Assembly: GCF_034652275.1 (NCBI RefSeq)
Contig: NZ_JAXIWG010000004.1
Location: forward strand, 186,001 to 250,000
Reading direction: 5' to 3'
Length of the DNA: 64,000 nt
From: Yoonia sp034652275
GTDB lineage: Bacteria; Pseudomonadota; Alphaproteobacteria; Rhodobacterales; Rhodobacteraceae
Shown: positions 17,700 to 26,320 of the stretch, in pieces
Position numbering within the stretch: position 1 is the first letter of the stretch
Layout: the number at the start of each line of letters is the position of its first letter
Translations under genes and position numbers: made by a program
Notes under the pieces: generated by a model
Seen by the model: only the letters and a program-made list of their open reading frames with translations
Told to the model about the DNA's origin: nothing
The model's database searches: none

Positions 17700-18511
17700 G
17701 CAGGACCGCTCGGCGCAAGCTTGCCGCCTTGCCGGACCATTGCGACGCGGGTGGCCTTGCCGGTGCGGTCATCGGTTTCGACGTAAAGCCCCGACAGCGT
17801 GGCATCGGCTTCCGCAGGGGTGAACCGGTCTTTGGGCATGCCGGTGATGAACCGGCGCAGGGGTTCGGCCTTGTCCATGCCGATGACCGAATTGTAATCG
17901 CCGCACATGCCTGCATCGGTCTGATAGGCCGTGCCACCGCCAAGGATCATCGCGTCGCCCGTGGGCACATGGGTATGGGTGCCGACAACGATACTGGCGC
18001 GCCCGTCGCAGAAATGGCCCAGCGCCATCTTTTCGGAGGTCGCCTCGCAATGGATGTCGATCAGGCTGGCCTGCACCTGACCGCCCATCGGATATTGCCG
18101 CAGCACGGTATCAAGCGCCGAGAAGGGGTCGTCGAAGGGGCGTTTCATGAACACCTGACCCAGCGCCTGCGCGACCAGAACCTTGCGCCCGTTGGTGGCA
18201 TTGAACACCCGTGCGCCGACGCCGGGGGCGGCCTTGGAAAAGTTCAGAGGCCGGATGATGCGCGGCTCCTGCGCGGCGAAAGCCAGCATGTCCTTTTGGT
18301 CGAAAGCGTGATCGCCCAGCGTGATGACATCGGCCCCGGCTTCCAGCAGCAGTTTGGCGTGCGGCGCGGACAGACCCATGCCGGATGTCGCGTTCTCGCC
18401 GTTGACCACAACGAAATCGAGCCGCCAGTCGGCGCGCAGGCGGGGCAGGTGGGTGGTGATCGCGGTCCGGCCTGACCGGCCCATGACATCGCCGAGGAAA
18501 AGTATCTTCAT
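17696..18511 (-). CDS. ymdB: YmdB/TIGR00282 family metallophosphoesterase
   Basis: This 271-residue calcineurin-like phosphoesterase is of the YmdB class, cyclic-nucleotide 2',3'/3',5' phosphodiesterases studied in Bacillus. Motifs are FLGDVMGRSGR (residues 5-15), VVNGENATSGMGL (metal-binding Glu/Asn), ITLGDHAFDQ, DIHCEATSEKMALGHFCDG, VVGTHTHVPTGD and DAGMCGDYNSVIGM. The active site is complete and the length is typical. It is first in an overlapping three-gene transcription unit with DMT and SLC13 transporters and is divergent from another DMT gene. Confidence 0.9.
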   Translation of the reverse strand: MKILFLGDVMGRSGRTAITTHLPRLRADWRLDFVVVNGENATSGMGLSAPHAKLLLEAGADVITLGDHAFDQKDMLAFAAQEPRIIRPLNFSKAAPGVGARVFNATNGRKVLVAQALGQVFMKRPFDDPFSALDTVLRQYPMGGQVQASLIDIHCEATSEKMALGHFCDGRASIVVGTHTHVPTGDAMILGGGTAYQTDAGMCGDYNSVIGMDKAEPLRRFITGMPKDRFTPAEADATLSGLYVETDDRTGKATRVAMVRQGGKLAPSGPA

Positions 18512-18595
18512 GCCCCTTTGGTAAGGGCGGATCGCGCCCTGTGCCAGTGCGAAAATGTCGCTGGTATCCGGCGTTTATTGGTGCGACCCAAAGAC

Positions 18596-19498
18596 ATGAG
18601 TGATTTGCAGCCAGCGCGCCCGATTGCGGGCGTCATGTGGATGGTCCTGACCGGCGTGATGTTCGTCGCCGTCACGGCCATCGTCAAACATGTGGGCGAT
18701 GATGTGCCCGCCGCTCAGGCGGCATTCCTGCGCTATGTGCTAGGGCTTGTGTTCCTGTTGCCGATGATCCGCCCGATCCTCTCGGCGGGCCTGACGGGGC
18801 GGCAGATGAAGATGTTCGGGATCAGGGGTGTGGTGCATACGCTGGCGGTAATCCTGTGGTTCTACGCCATGGCGCGCATTTCCATCGCCGAGGTCACGGC
18901 GATGAATTACCTCTCGCCGGTCTATGTCTCGCTTGGGGCGGCGTTGTTTCTGGGAGAGAAATTGCCACCCCGTCGCCTGATCGCGGTGCTGATCGCGCTG
19001 GTGGGCGCGGCGATCATCCTGCGCCCCGGGATGCGCGCGGTCGAGCCCGGCCATATCGCCATGCTCGGCACGGCTGTGCTGTTTGCGGTGGGTTATCTTC
19101 TGGCCAAGCAATTGTCGGGCGAGGTGTCGGCGGCAGTCGTCGTGGGAATGCTGTCGATCACGGTCACCATCGGGCTGGCCCCTTTCGCCTATGCGGTCTG
19201 GGTCACGCCGACGATGGAACAGGTGGGCTGGCTGTTTCTGGTCGCCTGCTTCGCCACGGCAGGCCATTACACGATGACGCTGGCCTTTGCCGCAGCGCCC
19301 CTGACGGTCACGCAGCCGGTGACGTTTTTGCAACTGGTCTGGGCGGTGGTGCTGGGTGCTGTCGTCTTTGGCGAGGCGGTGGACGGCTGGGTCGTGTTCG
19401 GGGGGCTGGTCATCATGGCCTCGGTCAGTTTCATCACATGGCGCGAGGCGGTGGCGCGCAGGCAGGTCACACCCGTGGTGACGCAGACCAAGGTTTAG
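18596..19498 (+). CDS. DMT (EamA) family transporter
   Basis: This is a 300-residue ten-helix transporter with two EamA repeats. The first includes GDDVPAAQAAFLRYVLG and FYAMARISIAEVTAMNYLSPVYVSL, the second FATAGHYTMTLAFAAAPLTVTQPVTFLQLVWA. It resembles the RhaT/EamA exporters typical of Rhodobacteraceae. I start at ATG 18596; the upstream in-frame extension is unlike the family and overlaps the likely divergent promoter region of ymdB. The substrate is unknown. Confidence 0.85.
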   Translation: MSDLQPARPIAGVMWMVLTGVMFVAVTAIVKHVGDDVPAAQAAFLRYVLGLVFLLPMIRPILSAGLTGRQMKMFGIRGVVHTLAVILWFYAMARISIAEVTAMNYLSPVYVSLGAALFLGEKLPPRRLIAVLIALVGAAIILRPGMRAVEPGHIAMLGTAVLFAVGYLLAKQLSGEVSAAVVVGMLSITVTIGLAPFAYAVWVTPTMEQVGWLFLVACFATAGHYTMTLAFAAAPLTVTQPVTFLQLVWAVVLGAVVFGEAVDGWVVFGGLVIMASVSFITWREAVARRQVTPVVTQTKV

Positions 19499-19515
19499 GG
19501 AGCGCCTGCCGGCGC

Positions 19516-19548
19516 GCCTCCGGCGGGAGTATTTTTGGAAAAAAGAAG
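19516..19548 (+). repeat. Dispersed intergenic repeat, copy B (longest form)
   Basis: This reads GCCTCCGGCGGGAGTATTTT followed by TGGAAAAAAGAAG. It lies between convergent genes (DMT and choV). The second half alone recurs at 29642-29661 and the first half at 14141-14163. It may serve as a bidirectional transcription end. Confidence 0.6.
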
Positions 19549-19562
19549 TCGAAAGAGGCAGC

Positions 19563-20570
19563 TTACGCGGGCGCGAGGCGCGTGATGAGCGAGCTTTGCG
19601 TGATCTGGCCGATAGGAAGGCCGTTTTCCATGACTTGCAGCGCCTGTGTGCCGATCTTTTGCAGGATCGCCTGCACCGGCGTGTCGACGTCAATCTGCGG
19701 CCCGTCATTGGTGCCCGCGATCATCACGTCGCGCGCGGTCAGCACGCCGAGCGGGTTCATGTGGGCCACGAAGTCAGCGACGTAGTCGTTCGCGGGGTTC
19801 GTGTAGATATCGCGCGGCGTGCCGCATTGCACGATCCGCCCGCCTTCCATGATGGCGATGCGGTTGCCGATCTTGAAGGCCTCGTCCAGATCGTGGCTGA
19901 CGAAGATGATCGTGCGGCCGCGCTGTTTTTGCAGATCGAGCAGTTCGTCCTGCAGCTTGCTGCGGATCAGCGGGTCGAGCGCGCTGAAAGGTTCGTCCAT
20001 CAGCAGGATTGGCGCGTCGGTGGCAAAGGCGCGGGCAAGGCCCACGCGCTGCTGCATGCCACCCGAAAGTTCACCGACCAGCGCATCCGCGCGCTCGGAC
20101 AGGCCGACCATCGCCAGTTCCTGATCGACGCGGGCATGCAGTTTGGCCTTGTCCAGCCCGGCCAGTTCCAGCCCCAGCCCCACGTTGTCGCGCACCGTGC
20201 GCCACGGCAGCAGGCCGAATTGCTGGAACACCATCGACACCGATTTCTGCCGCAGCCGCCGCAGATCGGTCGCGCTGCAATGGGTGACGTCGTAGCTGTG
20301 ATCGCCGTCATGCACGCGCACGGACCCGCGCACCACGGGGTTCAGCCCGTTGACCGCGCGCAGCAGCGTGGATTTGCCGGACCCCGACAGGCCCATCAGC
20401 ACAAGGATTTCGCCCTGTGCGACGGTCAGCGAACAATCGTGAACGCCCAAGACCTGATCGGTGCGGGCGATGATCTCGGCCCGGTGCAGGCCTTCGTCCA
20501 TCAGAGGCAGGGCGGTCTGTGGCCGCGATCCGAAGACGATGCTGACATTGTCGAATTCAACGGCATTCAT
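19563..20570 (-). CDS. choV: Choline ABC transporter ATP-binding protein
   Basis: This is a 335-residue ATPase of the proline/glycine betaine/choline uptake class. It has Walker A GLSGSGKST (about residues 59-67), the Q-loop FQQFGLLPWRTV, the signature LSGGMQQRVGLARA, Walker B ILLMDEPFSALDP and H-loop FVSHDLDEA. The C-terminal 60 residues (ARDVMIAGTNDGPQIDVDTP) resemble a CBS-type regulatory tail. The start overlaps the choW stop by 4 bp. With choX and choW it forms the importer that feeds the divergent bet genes. Confidence 0.93.
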   Translation of the reverse strand: MNAVEFDNVSIVFGSRPQTALPLMDEGLHRAEIIARTDQVLGVHDCSLTVAQGEILVLMGLSGSGKSTLLRAVNGLNPVVRGSVRVHDGDHSYDVTHCSATDLRRLRQKSVSMVFQQFGLLPWRTVRDNVGLGLELAGLDKAKLHARVDQELAMVGLSERADALVGELSGGMQQRVGLARAFATDAPILLMDEPFSALDPLIRSKLQDELLDLQKQRGRTIIFVSHDLDEAFKIGNRIAIMEGGRIVQCGTPRDIYTNPANDYVADFVAHMNPLGVLTARDVMIAGTNDGPQIDVDTPVQAILQKIGTQALQVMENGLPIGQITQSSLITRLAPA

Positions 20571-21400
20571 TTCTGTTTCACCCGCAACATCCGGTCGAGC
20601 ATAATCGCCACCACGACGATGACGAAGCCGGATTCAAACCCCAGTGACGTGTTCACCGAATTCAGCGCGCGGATCACCGGCACGCCCAGCCCGCTGGCAC
20701 CAACCAGCGCCGCGATCACCACCATCGACAACGACAGCATGATGGTCTGGTTCAGCCCCGCCATGATCTGCGGCAGGGCCGAGGGCAGTTCGACCTTGAA
20801 CAGGACCTGCCTTTTGGTGGCACCAAAGGCCTGCGCCGCCTCCAGCAGGGCGGTGGGCGTAGAGGCCACGCCGAGATAGGTCAGCCGGATCGGTGCGGGC
20901 AGCACGAAGATCACCGTGGCGATCAGGCCGGGCACCATGCCGATGCCGAAAAACACAATGGCGGGGATCAGGTAAACGAATGTCGGCAGCGTCTGCATCA
21001 GGTCCAGCACCGGCACCATCGCGCGGTAAAGCCGCGGGCGGTGCGCTGCGGCGATGCCGATGGGCACGCCGATCCCCATGCAGACCACGCAGGCCGACAA
21101 GACCAGCGTCAGCGATTGCATCGTTTCGCGCCAGTAGCCTTGGTTGAGGATGAAGAAGAAGCCGAGGATGACCAGCAGTGTGGTTTTCCAGCTACGCTGC
21201 AAGACCCATGTCAGTGCCGCAAATGCCGCGACCACGACAAAAGGGTGCGGTGTCTGCAGCGCCCAGAGGATGCTGTCGATCAGCCATTCGAGTACCGCCG
21301 CAATCCGGTCGAAGACAAAGCCCAGATTGGCGTTCAGCCAGTCAAAGACCGATTTCGCCCATGGCCCTACGGGGATTTTATTGTCGGTCAGCCAGTTCAC
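20567..21400 (-). CDS. choW: Choline ABC transporter permease
   Basis: This is a 277-residue membrane permease. A leader (NWLTDNKIPVGPWAKSVFDW) precedes about six helices. The EAA loop is TALLEAAQAFGATKRQVLFKVELPSALPQIMAGL and contacts the ATPase. It is homologous to ProW/OpuAB. I choose the GTG at 21400, because GGAGG lies 7 bases upstream and the N-terminus then matches the family. An upstream ATG would add 15 unrelated residues. Confidence 0.92.
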   Translation of the reverse strand: MNWLTDNKIPVGPWAKSVFDWLNANLGFVFDRIAAVLEWLIDSILWALQTPHPFVVVAAFAALTWVLQRSWKTTLLVILGFFFILNQGYWRETMQSLTLVLSACVVCMGIGVPIGIAAAHRPRLYRAMVPVLDLMQTLPTFVYLIPAIVFFGIGMVPGLIATVIFVLPAPIRLTYLGVASTPTALLEAAQAFGATKRQVLFKVELPSALPQIMAGLNQTIMLSLSMVVIAALVGASGLGVPVIRALNSVNTSLGFESGFVIVVVAIMLDRMLRVKQK

Positions 21401-21453
21401 GCGACTTCCTCCGGCTTGGGGGTGAGGCCCTGATGCGGGCCTCACCTGTCAGA

Positions 21454-22377
21454 TCACAGACCCAATGCTGCGTTCACGGCTTCCATCGCGTCGCCGCCGT
21501 CACGGGTTGTGACACCGTCCAGCCAGCCGGTCAGGATCTCGGGGTTGGCGGTCAGCCATGCGGTAGCGGCGGCCGATGGTTCGGTTCCGTCATTCAGGAT
21601 CGCGCCCATAATCTCGTTTTCCATGGCCAGCGTGAATTCGAGGTTCTGCAGGAACTGGCCCACATTAGGGCAGCTTTCGACATAGCCCGCGCGCGTGTTG
21701 GTGGCCACGATGGCACCGCCCAGGTCGGGGCCGAACCAGTCATCGCCGCCTTCGAGATATTCCATATCGAAATTGGCGTTCATCGGATGCGGTTCCCAGC
21801 CAAGGAAGACAATAGGTTCAGACCGGCTCGATGCGCGGTCCACCTGTGCCAGCATCCCCTGTTCAGAGCTTTCCAGCACTTCGAACCCCGAAAGGCCAAA
21901 GGCGTCGGCGGCGATCATGTCGATGATCAGGCGGTTGCCGTCATTGCCCGGTTCGATCCCGTAAATGCGGTTGCCCAAGGCATCGGCATTGGCCGCGATA
22001 TCGGCGAAGGTCGCAATCCCCAGATCGGCGGCGGCACGGTTCACGGCCAGCGTGTATTTCGCACCTTCAAGGTTGGTGCGCACGGTGTCGACGGTGCCAG
22101 CCTCGCGGTAGGGGGCGATGTCGGCTTCCATCGTCGGCATCCAGTTGCCCAAGAACACGTCCACATCGCCTTCGGCCAGCGAGATATAAGTCACGGGCAC
22201 GGACAGGATCTTGGTCTCTGTCTCGTAGCCCAGCGCCTCCAGCACGACTGTCGTCGCGGCGGTGGTGGCGGTGATGTCGGTCCAGCCAACGTCGGAAAAG
22301 GTGACAAGATCGCATTCGGCAAAGGCCGGCAGTGCGGCAAAAATCGCAAGCGCCGACAGGCTTGATTTCAGTTTCAT
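21454..22377 (-). CDS. choX: Choline ABC transporter substrate-binding protein
   Basis: This is a 307-residue periplasmic binding protein with a Sec signal peptide (MKLKSSLSALAIFAALPAFA, cleavage about residue 20). The mature part opens ECDLVTFSDVGWTDITATTA, and aromatic residues such as the Trp of VGWTD and of LGNWMP are the type that box quaternary amines in ChoX. A GGGAG site lies 6 bases before the ATG at 22377. It is first gene of choXWV, 84 bp from divergent betI. Confidence 0.93.
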   Translation of the reverse strand: MKLKSSLSALAIFAALPAFAECDLVTFSDVGWTDITATTAATTVVLEALGYETETKILSVPVTYISLAEGDVDVFLGNWMPTMEADIAPYREAGTVDTVRTNLEGAKYTLAVNRAAADLGIATFADIAANADALGNRIYGIEPGNDGNRLIIDMIAADAFGLSGFEVLESSEQGMLAQVDRASSRSEPIVFLGWEPHPMNANFDMEYLEGGDDWFGPDLGGAIVATNTRAGYVESCPNVGQFLQNLEFTLAMENEIMGAILNDGTEPSAAATAWLTANPEILTGWLDGVTTRDGGDAMEAVNAALGL

Positions 22378-22400
22378 CGTGAACTCCCTGTGGTTTTTTC

Positions 22401-22420
22401 TTGATTGACGAGTCAATAAA
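22401..22420. promoter_or_regulatory. Candidate BetI operator
   Basis: TTGATTGACGAGTCAATAAA contains the perfect inverted repeat ATTGAC-GA-GTCAAT, in the style of BetI boxes. It sits between divergent choX and betI, 24 bp from one start and 41 from the other, so one site could control both units. Confidence 0.65.
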
Positions 22421-22460
22421 GAACGAATTAGATGTTTGTTGCAACCCGAAAGAGGATCAC

Positions 22461-23045
22461 ATGCCCAAGCTAGGAATGGAACCGATCCGTCGCGCCGCGC
22501 TTATGCAGGCCACGATTGACGAAATCGGCGCTGTGGGCAACCTTGATGTGACCGTCAGCGCGATTGCAAAGCGGGCGGGTATGTCGTCGGCGCTTGCGCA
22601 TCACTATTTTGGCGGCAAGGAACAGATCTTTCTGGCGGCGATGCGGCACGTTCTGCGCGTCTATGCGGCCGAAGTGCGCGAGGCTCTGCGCCGCGCACAC
22701 GGATCGCGGGCAAGGGTCGAGGCGGTGATCCGCGCGGGCTTCAGTTCCGGCAATTTTCAGACCGACGTGATTGCCGCCTGGCTGAATTTCTACGTCCTCG
22801 CGCAGACATCCGAGGATGCCAACCGCCTGTTGCGCATCTACCAGCGGCGGCTGCACAGCAATCTGGTGCATGACCTGCGCCCGCTGATCGGGGATCGCGC
22901 CGAAAACGCCGCAATCCGCATCGCGGGGCTGATCGATGGGTCCTACCTGCGGCAGGGGCTCGCGCGCGGGCGAGCCGGGCCGACGGATGCGACTGAACAG
23001 GTGCTGGCGCTGCTGGCGATGGAATTGAAAGACATCACACAATGA
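22461..23045 (+). CDS. betI: Choline-responsive TetR-type repressor BetI
   Basis: This is a 194-residue TetR family repressor that releases DNA when choline binds. The opening MPKLGMEPIRRAALMQATID is the BetI signature. The helix-turn-helix is TVSAIAKRAGMSSALAHHYF with GGKEQIF after it, and VIAAWLNFY lies in the ligand domain. AGAGGA precedes the ATG at 22461; an upstream in-frame ATG at 22401 would overlap the operator and is rejected. It overlaps betC by 4 bp. Confidence 0.95.
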   Translation: MPKLGMEPIRRAALMQATIDEIGAVGNLDVTVSAIAKRAGMSSALAHHYFGGKEQIFLAAMRHVLRVYAAEVREALRRAHGSRARVEAVIRAGFSSGNFQTDVIAAWLNFYVLAQTSEDANRLLRIYQRRLHSNLVHDLRPLIGDRAENAAIRIAGLIDGSYLRQGLARGRAGPTDATEQVLALLAMELKDITQ

Positions 23046-24550
23046 CCAAGCCGAACATCCTGATCATCATGGTTGACCAGTTGAACGGCACGCTGTTCCC
23101 CGACGGGCCGGCGGACTGGCTGCATGCACCCCATCTCAAGGCGCTTGCCGCGCGGTCCACCCGTTTCGCCAACAGCTACACCGCCTCACCGCTTTGCGCG
23201 CCCGCGCGGGCGGCCTTCATGTCGGGTCAATTGCCATCGCGCAACGGCGTCTATGACAATGCGGCCGAATTCGCCTCTTCCATCCCCACCTATGCCCACC
23301 ATCTGCGGCGCGCGGGCTACCAGACCTGCCTTGCGGGCAAGATGCATTTCGTCGGCCCCGACCAGATGCACGGGTTCGAGGAACGGCTGACCACCGATAT
23401 CTACCCTGCCGATTTCGGCTGGACGCCGGACTATCGCAAACCGGGCGAACGGATCGACTGGTGGTATCACAACATGGGGTCCGTCACTGGCTCCGGCGTG
23501 GCCGAGATCACCAACCAGATGGAATATGACGACGAGGTCGCCTATCACGCGACCCGAAAGCTCTATGATCTGGGGCGCGGCCATGACGCGCGGCCCTGGT
23601 GCCTGACGGTCAGTTTCACCCATCCGCATGACCCCTATGTGGCGCGCCGCAAATACTGGGATCTGTATGAGGATTGCGATCACCTGATGCCGCAGGTCGG
23701 TCCCATCCCCTATGCCGATCAGGACCCGCACAGCCAGCGCATTCTGGACGCCAACGACCGGAACAATTTCATCATCACCGATGATGACATCCGCAGGTCG
23801 CGCCGTGCCTATTTTGCCAATATCAGCTATCTGGACGACAAGATCGGTGAAATCCTGCAAGTGCTGGACGACACGCGCCAAGAGGCCACGATCCTCTTTG
23901 TCTCCGACCATGGCGATATGCTGGGCGAACGCGGCCTCTGGTTCAAGATGTGTTTCTACGACGGATCATCCCGCGTGCCGCTGATGATCGCGAGCCCCGT
24001 CATGGAACCCGGCCTGCACAGGGTCCCCGTCAGCACCATCGACGTGACGCCGACGCTCTGCGATCTGGCAGGCGTGGATATGTCCGAGGTCATGCCGTGG
24101 ACCAGCGGCGAAAGCCTTGTGCCTTTGGGGCAGGGCGGCACCCGCGACACACCCGTCGCCATGGAATACGCCGCCGAGGCGTCACAGGCCCCGCTCGTCA
24201 GCCTGCGCTACGGCAAATGGAAATACAATCGCTGCACGCTCGACCCCGACCAGCTGTTCGACATGGACGCGGACCCGCAGGAACTGACCAATCTGGCGGA
24301 CCACCCCGCCCACCAAGGCACGCTGATGCAGCTGCGCGCCAAGGCGGACGCCCGCTGGGACCTTACCCGTTTCGATGCCGATGTGCGCCAGAGCCAAGCC
24401 TGCCGCTGGGTCGTCTACGAGGCCCTGCGCAACGGCAACTATTATCCGTGGGATTACCAGCCGCTGCAAAAGGCATCTGAACGCTACATGCGCAACCACA
24501 TGGACCTCAACGTGCTCGAAGAAAACCAGCGGTTCCCGAGGGGTGAGTAA
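23042..24550 (+). CDS. betC: Choline-sulfatase
   Basis: This is a 502-residue sulfatase that hydrolyses choline-O-sulfate to choline and sulfate in the cytoplasm. The N-terminus binds metal with MVDQLNG (Asp12). Cys52 in SPLCAPARAAFMSG is the C-x-P-x-R site converted to formylglycine. SDHGDMLGERGLWFKM is the second metal site. The C-terminal region (RWVVYEALRNGNYYPWDYQP) is the BetC-specific tail. It lets marine choline sulfate enter the pathway completed by betB and betA downstream. Confidence 0.95.
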   Translation: MTKPNILIIMVDQLNGTLFPDGPADWLHAPHLKALAARSTRFANSYTASPLCAPARAAFMSGQLPSRNGVYDNAAEFASSIPTYAHHLRRAGYQTCLAGKMHFVGPDQMHGFEERLTTDIYPADFGWTPDYRKPGERIDWWYHNMGSVTGSGVAEITNQMEYDDEVAYHATRKLYDLGRGHDARPWCLTVSFTHPHDPYVARRKYWDLYEDCDHLMPQVGPIPYADQDPHSQRILDANDRNNFIITDDDIRRSRRAYFANISYLDDKIGEILQVLDDTRQEATILFVSDHGDMLGERGLWFKMCFYDGSSRVPLMIASPVMEPGLHRVPVSTIDVTPTLCDLAGVDMSEVMPWTSGESLVPLGQGGTRDTPVAMEYAAEASQAPLVSLRYGKWKYNRCTLDPDQLFDMDADPQELTNLADHPAHQGTLMQLRAKADARWDLTRFDADVRQSQACRWVVYEALRNGNYYPWDYQPLQKASERYMRNHMDLNVLEENQRFPRGE

Positions 24551-24551
24551 A

Positions 24552-24872
24552 TTGTCACAAGAAAAGGTCCACTGCTGTGACATCATGGCGAAATACATCG
24601 AACCCAATTGTGCGCACCATCCCAACCCCTTCGACTGCGAAGATGCGCTTGTGAAATACAACCCGCGATTTGACAGCTACGCGCTCTACGCGCGGTTTGG
24701 GTCAACGTGGGTCACTTCGATCAATTATTGCCCGTGGTGTGGTGACAAGAAGCGGGACCTAAGCGACCTGTATTTTGATCGCATGGATGCCATGGGGATT
24801 GAAGATGCGCTTTCGGGTGAAGTGCCCGAGGCGTTCCAAACCGCTAAATGGTGGAGAGACGAGGATTTATGA
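24552..24872 (+). CDS. DUF6980-type small CPWCG protein inside the bet operon
   Basis: This is a protein of about 106 residues with two cysteine clusters, VHCCDIMAKYIEPNCAHHPN then FDCEDALVKY, and INYCPWCGDKKRDL, which may bind zinc. I match it to DUF6980 by the HCC..M and YCPWCG patterns. No function is known to me. The HCC motif lies before the first ATG (24585). The start is therefore TTG 24552 (GAGGGG 8 bases upstream) or GTG 24543 overlapping betC. The stop overlaps the betB ATG (ATGA), so it is translationally tied to the choline genes. Confidence 0.7.
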   Translation: MSQEKVHCCDIMAKYIEPNCAHHPNPFDCEDALVKYNPRFDSYALYARFGSTWVTSINYCPWCGDKKRDLSDLYFDRMDAMGIEDALSGEVPEAFQTAKWWRDEDL

Positions 24873-26320
24873 CGACCCAACCCAAAGCCAGCCATTTCAT
24901 CGATGGCCACTACGTCGAAGACACCGCCGGTGACGTGATCGAGGTGGTCTATCCCTACACCGGCGAGGTGATCGCCACACTGCACGCCGCGACCCCAGCG
25001 ATTATCGAACAGGCGCTGAATGCCGCCAAGCGCGCGCAAAAGGAATGGGCCAGCTGGACCGGCACGCAGCGTGGCCGCGTGCTGCGCCGCGCCGCCGATA
25101 TTATGCGGGACCGCAACCACGAACTCTCGATGCTGGAAACCTATGACACCGGCAAACCCTATCAGGAAACATCCGTCGCCGATGCCACATCCGGTGCCGA
25201 TGCGTTCGAATACTTTGGCGGGCTGGCGGGGAGCATCACCGGCGAACACATCCCCTTGGGTGACAATTTCGTCTATACCCGCCGCGAACCCTTGGGCGTT
25301 TGCGTCGGCATCGGCGCGTGGAACTATCCCACCCAGATCGCCTGCTGGAAAGGCGCGCCTGCGCTGGCCTGCGGCAATGCTTTGGTGTTCAAACCCTCCG
25401 AGGTGACCCCGCTTTGCGCGCTGAAAGTCGCGGAAATCCTGATCGAGGCAGGCGCGCCCGCAGGCGTCTATAACGTGATCCAAGGCTACGGCGCTGTCGG
25501 GGCAGCCCTCATCACCGATGCGCGCGTCGACAAGGTATCGCTGACAGGCTCGGTCGCGACAGGCCGCAAGGTCTATGCCGCCGCCGCCGAAGGCGTGCGC
25601 CATGTCACGATGGAGTTGGGGGGCAAATCCCCGCTCGTCATTTTTGATGATGCCGATCTGGATGCCGCCGTCTCGGGCGCGATACTGGGCAATTTCTATT
25701 CCTCGGGGCAGGTCTGTTCCAACGGCACGCGGGTTTTCGTGCAAAAGGGCATCAAAGCGGCGTTTCTGGCCCGCCTGACCGAACGTCTGCAAGGCGTCGT
25801 TATGGGCGATCCGCAGGACCCCGTCACGAATTACGGCCCGATGGTCAGCGCCCGCCAGCGCGACATCGTTAAAAGCTTCATTGCCAAAGGACAGGCCGAA
25901 GGCGCACGGCTTGTCACCGGCGGCACGATCCCCGACATGGCGGGCTTTTTCCTGACGCCCACCGTCTTTGCCGATGTCACCGACGATATGACCATCGCGC
26001 GCGAGGAAATCTTTGGCCCTGTCATGTCCGTGCTCGATTTCGACACTGAAGAAGAAGCTTTGCGCCGCGCCAACGACACGCCCTACGGGCTGGCCGCTGG
26101 CGTGTTCACCGCGGACCTCGCCCGCGCGCATCGCATGGCGGCGGGGTTCGAGGCAGGCACCTGCTACATCAACACCTACAACGATGCACCGGTCGAGGCC
26201 CCTTTTGGCGGCATGAAACTGTCCGGCGTGGGGCGCGAAAACTCCAAGGCGGCGATCAACCACTACAGCCAGATCAAGAGCGTCTATGTGCGCATGGACA
26301 AGCTCGAGGCGCCGTTCTGA
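24869..26320 (+). CDS. betB: Betaine aldehyde dehydrogenase
   Basis: This is a 483-residue NAD(P)-dependent aldehyde dehydrogenase, converting betaine aldehyde to glycine betaine. Cofactor site: GAWNYPTQIACWKGAPALAC and KPSEVTPLCAL. Catalytic residues: MELGGKSPL (Glu) and SSGQVCSNGTRVFV (nucleophilic Cys). The C-terminal family stretch is ETGTCYIN-like: EAGTCYINTYNDAPVEAPFG. I start at ATG 24869 (GAGG 4-7 bases upstream). It overlaps the DUF6980 stop and is followed by betA with a one-base overlap. Confidence 0.96.
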   Translation: MTTQPKASHFIDGHYVEDTAGDVIEVVYPYTGEVIATLHAATPAIIEQALNAAKRAQKEWASWTGTQRGRVLRRAADIMRDRNHELSMLETYDTGKPYQETSVADATSGADAFEYFGGLAGSITGEHIPLGDNFVYTRREPLGVCVGIGAWNYPTQIACWKGAPALACGNALVFKPSEVTPLCALKVAEILIEAGAPAGVYNVIQGYGAVGAALITDARVDKVSLTGSVATGRKVYAAAAEGVRHVTMELGGKSPLVIFDDADLDAAVSGAILGNFYSSGQVCSNGTRVFVQKGIKAAFLARLTERLQGVVMGDPQDPVTNYGPMVSARQRDIVKSFIAKGQAEGARLVTGGTIPDMAGFFLTPTVFADVTDDMTIAREEIFGPVMSVLDFDTEEEALRRANDTPYGLAAGVFTADLARAHRMAAGFEAGTCYINTYNDAPVEAPFGGMKLSGVGRENSKAAINHYSQIKSVYVRMDKLEAPF

